A stretch of DNA of 64,000 bases from Lichtheimia corymbifera B2541. Its lineage: Eukaryota > Mucoromycota > Mucoromycetes > Mucorales > Lichtheimiaceae. Positions 40,486 to 52,009 of this stretch are shown here, piece after piece; position 1 is the first letter of the stretch; each line of letters begins with the position of its first letter. Where the stretch lies: assembly GCA_000697475.1 (NCBI GenBank), contig JNEU01001091.1, positions 62,001 to 126,000 on the forward strand, given 5' to 3'. Made by a program: the position numbers and the translations under genes. The notes under the pieces were generated by a model, which saw only the letters and a program-made list of their open reading frames with translations, did no database searches and was not told the origin of the DNA.

Positions 40486-40534
40486 CCCACAAACTGGAAA
40501 AGCACCTAAATCCTGTGCTTTTCCAGTTTGTGGG
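40486..40534. repeat. perfect 20-bp inverted repeat (hairpin)
   Basis: Arms 40486-40505 and 40515-40534 are exact reverse complements over 20 bp, with a 9-nt loop (CTAAATCCT). The arms start CCCACAAACTGG and end CCAGTTTGTGGG. It lies about 180 bp upstream of the ATG of the XPG-Fanzor gene, near the probable promoter. It could be a short foldback element, a transposon-end relic, a small-RNA precursor or a terminator-like structure. No second copy was seen in the window. Confidence 0.9.
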
Positions 40535-40715
40535 TACATATAATTATTATACCGGATTTTCCCTTGAAGGTAAAACTTGTATAATATTTCAAGTGAATCT
40601 GTGATATATGCTACTAGTTTTCTCTTTTTCGCTTTTCTATCATCTACTCAAGTTTACCAAGGTTAGAATTATGCTTGTCACTACGTATCAATGCTCACAA
40701 CCCATATTTTCATAG

Positions 40716-43700
40716 ATGGGATTAAAAGGATTACACCGATATGCTCGTGACCATAATGTCTATGAAGATGTTAAAGTTGTTACCGAACTTCAACGCCGCA
40801 AGACTTCTATCCTATTTGTGGATTTTTGCTGTGTGTTTTTCTCCATGCTGCAGAATATTGTGGCTGAACAGCTATTGGAAGCTTATCTGACAGCCGGAGA
40901 TCAGCCTGGTCAAGAGGTTATCATCAACCTTGTGCAGCCGTTCGTCAATCACGTGACGCACCAGCTAAACATCCTAAGACAAGCCGTTCTTGATCAAGGG
41001 GGCAGGCCTATGCATATATGCTTGGTTATAGACGGCGAGGCTTTACCTGCGAAGGCTCCTACTCATGCAATAAGAAGAACTCATCAGTCCAATGCATTCC
41101 ATGCCGCCACAAAATATCACAATCATCCTCGACGTAAAGGAAAGAAACATTTCAGCTTTCGGAAAGCCGCAAGAAACTGGATTAGTTTCTCTCCCGTGAT
41201 CAAAAATGCCATACGATATATCCTCGAGCAGCAAGGTTGTGGAACGTACCAGCAAACATTTTTGAATGCTCCCACTAGTCAACAACGCCCAGCAATGAGT
41301 TACCACACAGCCCTTTTCGAAGCGGACCCGGAAGTTGTATTCCTTTCCGAACATGTTTCACCCGATGATGTTCCTGCTATTCTATCTCAAGATGGAGATT
41401 TATTTGGTTTTCACGGTGCTATTGATGTAATGGTATGCTTATTCTTCGTTTATTTCTATGTATTCCTTTATCTTACCCAAACATAATTAGCGTATCGTTA
41501 AAATTCAATGGAACAATCAAGCCAATTTCCATGGGCAAATCACAACCAAGCGAGACTTTTTCAATGAACTAGGTTTAGTTTCAAACAATCAAGCACTCTT
41601 AACTCAGGTACATGTTATTACCAGTAGTCAATAACGCACTTAAGCAATGCATACTCATCCTTGTTAATAGAGTGAAGTGCGATTTGCTTGCCTCGCAGCC
41701 ACATGTGGAAATGACTATGCTGAGAACATCAAATTTATTTCCTTTGCTCGGATTGCCAAGGTTCTTAACGAGATTCAATACCAAGCCCAGGTTGTCCCAG
41801 CCCATGAATTCTTGGAGACGCTACTTGTCAAGCTTTCAAGCACAGTAACATGGTATCAACGCCTCCGCTTCCGTGTAGCTGTCCATCAATTTTGCACACC
41901 AAGGGTATCTCACATCATCCCAGGCCTTGAGAATGGTTTCCATATTGGTATACCGATTTTGCGAGCCGACGATATGCTATATTATCTGGGGTTACATGGT
42001 GCACCAAATCCTCTCGCAACACCACTACAGCCTCTTCAACCACCACCACCACCACCACCACCACCACCACCACCACCACAGCAACCTGCGGTTCATATTC
42101 AAGGACCGATTTATAAGACTATACCTCCTACAACTGAGGGAAATCTTCCAGCTCTTCACGATTCTCTTGCCCAAGAAAGATGGGATGGTGAAGCAGGTGC
42201 TGCTGGCGACGGAGATGACAATCAACCTGGAAGCGGTGGCGGCCCAATGAGAGGCATCACCAAAGCCTATAACAAGGCAAAAGACAAGATGAAAGGTGTT
42301 ATCCCCAAAAGTTATGATCCTGAACGGCCAACGAAGAAGATCAAATCACGTGGCCAATTGGGGCAAACCGGCCAGACTGCTTCATCTTCGAAAGCTGCAA
42401 AACAGAAGTCCAAGACAACAAAGTCATCGGTCACACCACCAGATGATAGGCTCAACCTTGATGTGATGCCGACAACCATCAAGTTCAAAGTATACGACCA
42501 TGAACAAAACAAGCATGTACCAATGGCTTTCCACCAAAAGTCCAGAAAAGTTTCAACGATGCAAGCGGGGCTTTATTCTTCTGTTCTTGCTGCAGCCAAG
42601 TTTTGGAATGATATTCATCGACAATCACTTCCTGAAGCAAGCCGTTACCCCGAGCAGCAAACAAATGCATATGCTATAGCTGAGGCAGAGCTTTGGCAAG
42701 GTGTTATATCATCTGTCGCGAAAGAAATGTCTTATGCACGATACGTCGCGCTGCATATCCTCAACATTGCTCAACGCATTGCTTTCTACTCTCTTGATGG
42801 TGAGACCGCGTTGGCATTCTTCGGCGCATTCTTCACGAGTGATACCGCACTACTTCAGTCGTTATGGCGATTCATACTTTACTGTGGTATGGATTATCGA
42901 CCTTTAAGGCACGGTGCTACACAAACGGAAATCCGACAGGCAGAGCAGTATGCTTACAATGACAGGATCATTACGATTGCAATGGACGGAGAGTTGGAGC
43001 AAGGTGCCAATATACATGATCTCAAGGCGTTCAATGGCGATGTTGCTTATGTCCACTTGGCAAAGTTAATGAAGGCCAACATTGTTTTTCGTAACATATT
43101 TCTGCTGGCTCGTAAGATATGGTATCAAGATTGCTCTCAGGAAATGATCCAGCGAGCGCCTCCATCACAACACAGATCCCAATTACTCGATCTTATCGTC
43201 ACCAATCTCATCAATGTCTACCAATTGAACGTTGTCAGGAATTTTCCTATGAGATATCATCGATATATTGAAAGGCTACTCAAGGAACAAGCTAGGGTGC
43301 CTATTGGATGGCCTACGGATGATGCCTTCATCCAACAAATCGTAGACCAGGTGAACCATGGTGGGAATACCAATTTCATTGATGATTTCGAATTTGCTAC
43401 CGATGGTGCACGTGAAGCTGCCAGACAACATATGCAAAAGCTTATTGATCGGCGAAGAAACAGCGAGCCTCATTCCCAAGATTACCACTTTAATATCGAA
43501 AAGTGTACACAAGAACTCATAAGCATTGCAACCATTCCGGAGAATTGGCCGGGGCCGAAGGATGCATTGATTGGATACTTGTTCTATCGTATATGGGGTG
43601 TAACTCTACGATCATTGGAAGATGCAGAAGACGAAGCCGAAGAAGAGCAACAGTTTCAACAACGAGTTGAGCAACTCCCAGGTCACATTCGTGATGCCAT

Positions 43701-45584
43701 TGACCATTTTGTTCAAGAGCGAAGGCAGGATCAAGTGATTGGTTATACTGTTGAAGAAGCACCCATTCATGAATTGCTGGGTATTGCTACACAACCTCAA
43801 GAGCAGGAAACACAGGAGGGTGCACTTTACACAGCCACAATATTACAGCATGCTGATGAGGGAAAGGAGAACGAACAGGCTAATCAGGAGTTAGAGGATG
43901 AAGACGACTATGTTGGAGATGTTAATGGATGTACAGAGGATACCGGTTGGCTGGTTGCCATGATGATTCATATGCTAGAATCATGTCCTGAAGGACTTTC
44001 CTATCCTATCTCTCCCCTGGCAGCTCAACACACGATCGCTATTCCTTTCACTGCTGGTGCCATATGTGATATTATCAAACATATGGAACATTTTACAGCT
44101 CCAATCATTGATCCTTGGAGTGCTATAGCAGATGATAACACCAAGAACGATGAAGAAAGGGATTATGCAAGAGAAAGTACGTATATATACTACATGCTAG
44201 TGCATATGTTAACCGATCATTGCTCATAGGAGCACAATCTCTCTTGGCTGCACGATATCGTATTCAAGATCGAGCACGTAAGGAATCTTTGTCACCTTCA
44301 TTGCTTCCTCCTGCGCACGGATTTCAAGCTTTCACCCGACAAATTGGAAGAGTTTTTAATCCAAACCGACCTCAACCAAGCAATGAACAAGATATCCCTC
44401 AAAGATATATACACGGATTATCAGATGCTCAAAGTTGGGATGGTGCTATCGATACAATATTTGACATCCGATGGCGAGGTCAGGTTGTTAACGTCGATGG
44501 AGAGGATCGTGTATGGAGATTAAAGAGGACCGGCTACGCAAGGATGCTTAGAAGAAGATTTTACATGGATGACAACAAACCACGGTACACATCAAGAAGA
44601 TTATTCTTATCGGATGGGATACGTATAAGGCAAAATTGGAACGATTGGAATACCGGTGCTCGTGTGAGCCAAACACCTCGCTATCTAAAGGAAATCAGAA
44701 GAACATCTCGAGAAGATCTTCAAGTCGCTCATGGTGTTGGTGAAGCAGATGATCTCCTTCAGTACTTTAGCGGAGTCACCGGACTAGATATAGGAGAAGT
44801 ATGCGCTGCGGCTAGTGTATTTCTTCCTTCGGATCCAAATCAAAATGGATCCCAACTTATTATCAAGCGCGGATTTCTTTATGGTCGTGTCATCCCTAAT
44901 CAGCAATGGTTGGAAAGAAGGAAGAATTCAAGGAATATACACGATTTGGAAGATGCCTTAAGCGAAGGTTCTGCAAGGTCAACATTCGCCAAGCTAACCG
45001 TCTATCTAACAGCATTAAAAACCGATGATGGGGCAATTCGGTTGTTCGACTTTTATTCATCTCCATCTGTGCGAAGAAGACTATGGGACAATCATTTGGC
45101 GCAGAGGTCGGCGATGGACCGAGCATGTCACCTTGTTATGCAGCAAGGAGCAAGAACGTCGCATGGAAACACCAATCTTCCAGTGATCTACGCATTCGGT
45201 CTTGATGGGTTGTCAAAAAGAGCAAGAAAAGGGGCGTTGGCACCTATGGATCATAAATTTTCGAGGCATTTGTATCAAAGACTTAAACAAGGCGTGCATC
45301 CATCAAGCATAACCAGGATCGATGAATATTTATCGAGCAAGACATGTTGTAACTGCTCAAGTCACGGCGTAGAATCTCGAGTCCAGTATCTGCAACACCC
45401 TGCCACTGCTTACGCTCCACAACGTCAGTCATATCGTGTCGTCATTTGCAACACGTGCAACAGGCGCCTTCATCGAGATGGCAATGCAGCTCATAATCTA
45501 GCTTTGGATACATGGTGTTACTTGAAATGGAGACGACGAGTAGGTTTTAGAATCAGACCCTCAAGGAGAATACAGGCCACATAA
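40716..45584 (+). CDS. XPG/FEN1-like nuclease fused to a Fanzor/TnpB-like RuvC nuclease
   Basis: Four exons (40716-41432, 41491-41607, 41671-44176, 44230-45584) join in frame to 1564 aa. Residues 1 to about 320 are XPG/FEN1-like: MGLKGLHRYA, LFVDF (D36), LVIDGEALPAK (D106), FEADPEV (E202, D204), SQDGDLFGF (D226, D228) and CGNDY (D293). A poly-Pro tract (about 400-413) and a basic linker (PTKKIKSR) follow. From about residue 545 (TTIKFKVYDHE) the protein resembles TnpB/Fanzor: GLDIGEVCAAA (RuvC-I, D1300), IDEYLSSKTCCNC (E1479, zinc C1486/C1489), VICNTCNRRLH (C1520/C1523) and HRDGNAAHN (RuvC-III, D1530). Fanzors are eukaryotic RNA-guided DNA nucleases; RNA guidance here is inference. The nearest alternative, two separate genes, would require ignoring consistent splice phases. 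Confidence 0.87.
42034..42080 (+). repeat. CCA-repeat encoding poly-proline inside the fusion gene
   Basis: A run of CCA/CCT triplets coding for about 13 prolines, placed between the XPG-like and the central part. It probably acts as a flexible or stiff linker. Confidence 0.85.
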
Positions 45585-47076
45585 TCACAACACAGCAATG
45601 TTTATATGTAGTATTCGTTTTCAAAGACAATGCATTTAGTACAGAATAAATGAACGATCGTCATTATCCATGTTCAATGCCAAATTAGCCATGTAATTGA
45701 CACCTTGTGATGTAAGATATATGACGGGTTGAATGGATGAGAGGGATCTTCAAAGATGTTTTCGCCATGTTGTGTATGTGGTGGTGTTATGCATACCAAG
45801 GATGAATCGCATATGTTCCCATGTGACGACGCCGCATGGAAATCACCCGTGTTTGGATTCATCGATAAAGATTTAGCATATAATAAATCCTTGAAAAGCA
45901 GTATTCCAACACCATTCTATCGTTGATAAGATATATCGGGTATCGGCTATGATAAAATCGTGAATATAATACATGCGTCTATATGGGATAATCTTGCTTA
46001 CCATCTAACTCATCCATGGTATCGTTAGAGTAAGATCTTGTGTAACCTCAGCAGTTATAATCCCTTATAATAATAATGCAAGCCAAGCTTCGAAGGGCAG
46101 CTGGTTGATTTGATAGGATGTAGTTGGCTGTAGATCGTCGGATACCGTTCCATCTATCATCGTTCAAAGTGCTGTGTAAGCTGTGATCATGTATCATGGC
46201 CCTCTTGTATAATCTAGATTTATTGATAGCAATGTCAGATTGATAACAGGTTTTGTATCAATCGTTTTATCCAAGTAGCAGACAAGACAAGGTTCCTAAA
46301 TAATAACAATGCAACAGAGAGCAAAATAAAAGCAATTGAGATATTTGTATATAGAGACAAGATAGGATTACTTTGAGAATCAATATATCTCTTTCAACTA
46401 TCGTTACCAGCTACAACTATAACACGACTTATATATGTTTCTATGATACTTGTGTGATGAATGCTGTATGGAGATAGGATTTATATATGATGATATTAGG
46501 ATAGATGAAATGATGGATACATAGAGTCGAAGGGAATCGTCGTGTGACGAACCTTGAGTGTATATATGGAAAGTTACACGCGGTGCTCTCTGTGAGATAA
46601 GCGTGGTCGTTGTGACACAATGGCTTGCCATCTTGTTCTTGGTAATGGATCTTACGTGTATTGGTACCTGAAACACGACAACAACAAGCGCGATATCGAT
46701 TATGAAAAACTTGCAGGTATTCAAACATTCAAAAATAGCTATTTCGGATGTTGTCACGGATATTGTTTAGCATTATGTTTGAGGGATATGCTTGACTACC
46801 TGCTCGTAACCAGCGCCTCCCCCTTTTCACCACAATCAAACAACCAATCTCTGCAACGGAACCACGGCTTCTCTACATTCAACAACACCCATTGATCAAC
46901 ACCGTCTTGTTGTCAACATTAAACAGACCTTCGCGTACTTGAACACCAACATCCATTGCAAATCAACACAGCGATGAACGTTTATTCTTTGTCCGAAGCT
47001 GCATGCGTCGTTATTGTACATGTAGAATTAATGCTCGTCTAGAGTTGGTTGATGCAAGCTTGTAGATGCCCAAGTA
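45585..47076. other. AT-rich intergenic region downstream of the fusion gene
   Basis: About 1.5 kb without a convincing gene. A frame at 46620-46895 has no family resemblance. In known Fanzor and TnpB loci the guide-RNA scaffold overlaps or follows the 3' end of the nuclease gene, so the first few hundred bases are a candidate place, but no conserved structure is seen by eye. A short 8-bp-arm hairpin (GATTGATA/TATCAATC) lies at about 46238-46263. Confidence 0.45.
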
Positions 47077-49510
47077 TTATGATGAATCACTGTCGTTCTC
47101 CTGCTCCTCCTTTTTCATTTTCTTCTTGGCATCCTGCCTTTGCTTTCTCTTTCGCTTTTTAGAGGCTTCGATCATTTCCCTAAAATTGCATAGTCAGTTT
47201 CATATCCTAATAAAGTGCATATACCATTCTCTAACACTCACTTTCTCCTTGCTGCTTTGATTTTCTCACGTTTTGGTGTTGTATCGATGGTCTCTCGCTC
47301 AAGTCCTTTTCGCTTGAATTCCTTCTTCATTTGGAAACTATAGAGATCATACATGAGTACTTTTTCGCTTCTTCCTCCTTCATTGAAACTCACGTTGGCT
47401 TCTTCAGCTTAAGCATCCATTCCGGAACTTTGCATCCTGATTCCTTCATGACATTGACAATGCTATGCATATAATATTAGCATCATGAGCACGGGATCTC
47501 CTCCTTTTTCTTACCTTCGTAGATATTGCATGTCATCCTTGGTATAGTAAGTAACAGCCTCACCCGCACGACCAGCACGACCAGTACGACCTATATGACA
47601 TCGTTAGATCTTTGCACGATAAAAGGAATCAACAAAGCTTACCGATTCGATGGATATAGCTTGCTACAGTCTGCGGAATGTCGTAATTGATGACAAGATT
47701 GACGCCCTTGAAATCAAGACCACGTGCCATGAGTTCGGTTGCAATCAACACCCAAATATTGCCCAAACGGAATTGATTGATGATATTGTCACGCTAGATA
47801 TACATTGCATAATAAAGCAGTATAAGCACACGTGGCAAGATGAAACACGCTATTTTCCCATACCTGTGCTTGTGTTCTATCCGAATGAATCACTTCAACA
47901 TTGATGCCATCATAAACAAGTTCATGGAACAATTCCTTGGCACGATCAATTGACTGCACAAAGATCAGTACTGGAGGCTTGATGCCCTTTTGGATATATT
48001 GTCGTAATGCCACCATTTTGCCTGCTTCATTTCCAGTAAAGATAAGCTCTTGCTTGATTGTCTCAGTTGCAGCATTTCTATATTTTCCATAATGAATGAT
48101 CAGCAGGCATATAAACAACAACAACAACACACACACACACACACCAAACTGTTTAGCATACCTTGAACCAATGACAACTTCAATAGGATCCTTCATCACG
48201 GTTTTGGCGAGATCTTCGACCTGGCCGGTGAATGTAGCACTGAACATATATTTGCGTACGTTGGGTCCTGAGCATGCTGCAAAAATCTCATCCGTTTGTT
48301 CCAAGAATCCAAGATCCATCAATTTATCCGCTTCATCAAGGACAAGATGCCGCACTCTTTCCGACAGAAAAAAAAAAGAAATGTTGTCAGTATCACCCCT
48401 ATGATTCTTGTCATGACCACTTACTCGCTCAAGTCGATCTGCTTTTCCCTCACAGCGAAAATCAGACGTTTAGGTGTGCTTATCAGGATATCTAATGGAA
48501 GGCTTGTTAGATTTATGGGAGACAACTGGATATCCTTCTATTGACGTACCAAACTTTTGTCGTGAATGTGGGTTTTGTGATTTGGAAGCAGCGGATGCCT
48601 TGGTAAGGACATTGATTTTGATACCGGTACCAGCACTAATCTTGACCAATTCCCGATGAATCTATCCATTGTACTTGTTAAAATGCATCCTTAGCCTTGT
48701 TCCTCTTTTCCAACTATACCTGTTGTGCCAATTCACGTGTAGGTGCGATGATCAATGCTCGGTAGCCCACTTTGGATGGTTCATCCAGGTCTTGGAGAAT
48801 GGGCAATAGGTAAGCGAGAGTTTTACCGGAACCGGTGGGTGCACAAGCCATGAGATCTCGACCCTTAAGCATGATTGGGATGGATTGCATTTGGATCGGT
48901 GTTGGTGTCTTATATTGGCTGCTGTGAAGATTCGTATACAGTTGTGGCTTCAAGTTGTAGGCCTCTGATGCAAGGTCCTGGAACGCGCAGAATGGATTGG
49001 GGATGTCGGTACCATAGACTCGGATACGCTTTGCTTTACGGAATGCTTGAGCTTCCTTTTGATTGTTGATCGTCTTCCATGTCTTTGCTATATACATCAT
49101 TGAATATACATATATATATGATTTATCCAATATCCCTTCTCCATACCTTGAGCATTATCATCATCATCATCGTTATCACTATTATCATCGCTATCATCGT
49201 CTTTCTCCTCGTCTTCCGAATCGACGTCCATAGACTGTTCCTCGACAGGCTTATCGTTAAGTGGATCGATCTCGCTCAACAACTTGGATCGTAACTTGGG
49301 ATCAATAGCTGCTGCATTGCTAGAAGCTCGTTTCTTTTTGTCGCTGGCCTTTTTGCCCTATGATACATACAAGGTGGTGTCAATGAAAAGGGTGCCTTCA
49401 CCATGCCGCTTCCATTCAAGGCGATCGTTTACCTGAAAGAGCTCAATGTCGTGACCGAACTGCTTCTTGTTGAAATGTGCACCGTTGCCCAGTAGCTTGA
49501 ATAGATCCAT
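47077..49510 (-). CDS. ROK1: ATP-dependent RNA helicase ROK1 (DDX52), DEAD-box
   Basis: Twelve exons from 49510 to 47077 join in frame to 579 aa. DEAD-box motifs are all present: [20 protein letters not shown] (Q motif), APTGSGKT (I), PTRELAQQ (Ia), [10 protein letters not shown] (II), FSATF (III), [12 protein letters not shown] (IV), [15 protein letters not shown] (V) and [15 protein letters not shown] (VI). The N-terminus [18 protein letters not shown], then an acidic stretch and [19 protein letters not shown], are typical of ROK1/DDX52. The C-terminus is Lys-rich. Expected role: 18S rRNA processing and 40S assembly in the nucleolus. A CAA/CA microsatellite lies in one intron (about 48114-48143). 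Confidence 0.96.
48114..48143. repeat. (CAA)n(CA)n microsatellite in a ROK1 intron
   Basis: CAACAACAACAACA followed by a CA run, inside the intron between the exons ending at 48162 and starting at 48077. Confidence 0.85.
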
Positions 49511-49690
49511 TGGCAGTAAAGGTTTTTTGCAAACTTGGTTTCTGCTTTCAACTCCTCCGCTTATAAAGGCAGCAGTTCGGCTTCCACCTCGTGACTTTTT
49601 GTATGTAGAAAGACAATTGCATTTATATCCATCACGTGTTTAGCTAGAAACAATTGTATACATAAAACATCCTCTTGCCATGCTATATGT

Positions 49691-49742
<52 letters not shown>

Positions 49743-50104
49743 TCAGGGAAGTCTCATCTATGTTGGATACCCGGATACTGATGTGAGAGAGACCCAATGC
49801 TTCTTTTCTTTACTATTTGATGTGGCCTAGAATTACCTATTGGCAACAAGCTATAAAAGTTGAGAGGTTGACCAAGATGATGGCGAGTAAGAAGATGATA
49901 CAATGAATCCATCTGGGGGTGGTTGATCCAAATGCTTCAATGCAAGAATTAGGTGTTGCACAAAATGTCGCATGGGTTGCCAATTCTGATAAGACGCCCT
50001 CTTTCAGCTCTGCGATTTTACTCCTCTTCCGCTTTATTCACACACACCCAAGATCCATTCTTTACCTATCGTTTATATCTACTTTGAACTCTCCAAATAA
50101 CACA
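49511..50104. other. divergent intergenic region (ROK1 / Dsc3-like)
   Basis: Contains a long (CT)n microsatellite at about 49692-49735. Shared promoter region of two divergent genes; no further gene seen. Confidence 0.55.
49692..49735. repeat. (CT)n microsatellite
   Basis: A CT run of about 20 units between ROK1 and the Dsc3-like gene. Confidence 0.85.
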
Positions 50105-51056
50105 ATGACGGAAAGCGTCGACTATTACGACTCTTTGGACGTCCATGTTCGGTGGGCTGATGGCACTGATCTAGTGATTACTATCTCACCTACCCAAGAC
50201 ACAGTCGGCACCTTAAAGCACAAAGTACGAGCAACATGGAGGACGGCTCCTCCTCCACCAAACAACGCCAATCTCATTCTATGGTATTAGATTCAACAAT
50301 TAGTTCCTGAACGAACCAATCAAAAGTATATTCGCCTCATTCACACTGGCCGTATTCTTGACAACGACCAGCAGACTTTGAGTCACTATGGCCTGGGCAA
50401 GTTTATGCGAAGCGCCACGTCCAAATTACCTATCCCGCCACCATCACCGGTCTACATCCACTGCTCGGTTTCAGATCATCGATCATCAGATCAACATAGC
50501 AATGACACTGCAAATGGAGAAAATAATACAAGGGTAAGATCAGAGAAAACGTTTCATGTTATGCAACTCTAAGTGCTCGCCTCGTCCATAGCCGTTGATG
50601 GGATTCGATCGTTTACGTGAGTCAGGGTTCAATGAAGAAGAGATCCGGGATATTCGAGCACAGTTCCATCGGACACACGGTTCTTCTTTTGATGGTGGTA
50701 AGCATTCTATCACCTTCTAGTGGGTAGCCCAAGTTACTAACTTTATTTTATAGAAGCGACTGAACAAACAATGGCCCTAGAAGAGCAATGGATGGAGAAC
50801 ACAGGCGAGATGTTACCGGATGGATGTAAGTAAAAATGATGAGAGAGCATTTAAAAGAACGCAAGGATTAATGATATCACAAGTGATCCAGGGTACATAC
50901 AAAGAGATGATGTGGGGATTACTCTTGGGATTCTTCCTCGGTATTCTATGCATCTTTTGGTTCAGGGAGTCTGTTTTTACGCGAAGGCATCAGATGGGCA
51001 TCGTGGCAGGAATGCTCATCAACATTTCATTTGGCGTACTTCATGTCTATCACTAA
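50105..51056 (+). CDS. Dsc E3 ligase complex subunit 3-like (ubiquitin-like, DUF2407)
   Basis: Five exons (50105-50224, 50291-50533, 50592-50697, 50754-50825, 50884-51056) give 237 aa. The first two exons form a ubiquitin-like fold: LDVHVRWADGTDLVITISPT, then DTVGTLKHK, RLIHTGRILDNDQ and TLSHYGL. Next comes MGFDRLRESGFNEEEIRDIR, then AQFHRTHG, the DUF2407 signature. Two C-terminal membrane segments (WGLLLGFFLGILCIFWF and GIVAGMLINISFGVLHV) anchor it. In S. pombe Dsc3 is part of the Golgi Tul1-containing ubiquitin ligase that activates SREBP by cleavage; this role is inferred from the family. Confidence 0.88.
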
Positions 51057-51148
51057 GCTTGTACTATAATACCACCCTCCTCTTTTATATTCCCTACAAC
51101 ATCATCCACTCTCTCTTATCCTCACATTTTATCTCCACCTTTATTCCA

Positions 51149-51900
51149 ATGAAAAGTGCTTTCATCTTGCTATTTACCATTCTATCAATCGGGTTTGCCG
51201 TAAGCTAATTGTAAGAGGATTCAGGGTCTGGCCATCCACCTAAAGCTCGCTTTCCATTCCGTCATAGTCGACTGAGCAGCAGCCCATTGACACGTTACCA
51301 CCAGCACCCGTTGTACTTACATTACCAGCACCCCCGTTCGATTGGCGAGATGCTATAGAAAAAGAGCTGGGACGACTGAAGATATTGACACGTCAAGCTG
51401 AACAAGAGCTCACCACGTTGGGACGACGAAAGCAACAACTTACTTGGGATGATATCTACTTTGATCTACGACGCATGTTCCCTGAGGTGTTTGAAATGTT
51501 TGAGACACTGGTTGTTACGACGCAGGAGGAGGAAAAGGAGGATCGGCCACAAGAACAACGAGAGCAAGAGTGTGATGATAAGATAAAGACAATGATTGAA
51601 CGTCGTCGCCAATTACTCTGGGAAGAACTCGACGCTGAGAAACGACAAGAATTAGCACAATGGGCCGAGAAAGCTCAAAAGGAACAAGACCCTACAAAAG
51701 CTGACAATGAATTAGCTGCCATTGCATGGATGCAAGGAGGACCAACACGACGTCTGTTTGAAGAATTATCAGCCGATGACATCCTTGATGAGTTCAGAGT
51801 CCCTTCAGTATGGAAGAGCGCGTACAATGTCATTGTCAACACACCAAAGCAATGGGCTAAACGAACAGTGGAGAAATGGGTCGGATGTAGTTGCGAATAA
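51149..51900 (+). CDS. secreted or lumenal coiled protein of unknown function
   Basis: Two exons (51149-51199, 51268-51900) give 227 aa. Exon 1 encodes almost exactly a signal peptide (MKSAFILLFTILSIGFA). The mature part has a Pro-rich start, then long charged helices (EKELGRLKILTRQAEQELTT, ERRRQLLWEELDAEKRQELA) and ends VEKWVGCSCE with the only two cysteines. No family is recognised. It follows the Dsc3-like gene by 92 nt on the same strand and converges on EMG1. Confidence 0.75.
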
Positions 51901-52009
51901 GATATCCACAAAAAGACAATAAACATATTCATTGTTCATTTCCTTTTTTTTTTTTCAACGACTATAATAACACGATATGCGATAAGAACAAAGATGATGA
52001 TGAACGATG

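Larger units (their letters stand above)
36201..40715. other. repeat-rich region upstream of the nuclease-fusion gene
   Basis: About 4.5 kb without a supportable gene. It holds the degenerate 125-150 bp array and its duplicated tail (37.0-39.3 kb), AT-rich DNA, and the perfect hairpin at 40486-40534. The segment from about 40600 looks like a leader ending in a 5' UTR intron (GTTAGA...TTTCATAG) directly before the ATG at 40716. Confidence 0.5.

Noticed and set aside
40716..45584. Two separate genes (XPG-like and Fanzor-like) instead of one
   Set aside because: All three introns have consensus borders and matching phases, no start codon with good context precedes the RuvC part, and exon 4 continues the same frame.
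46620..46895. 91-codon frame downstream of the fusion gene
   Set aside because: No homology recognised, no promoter or splice support; likely a chance frame in AT-rich DNA.
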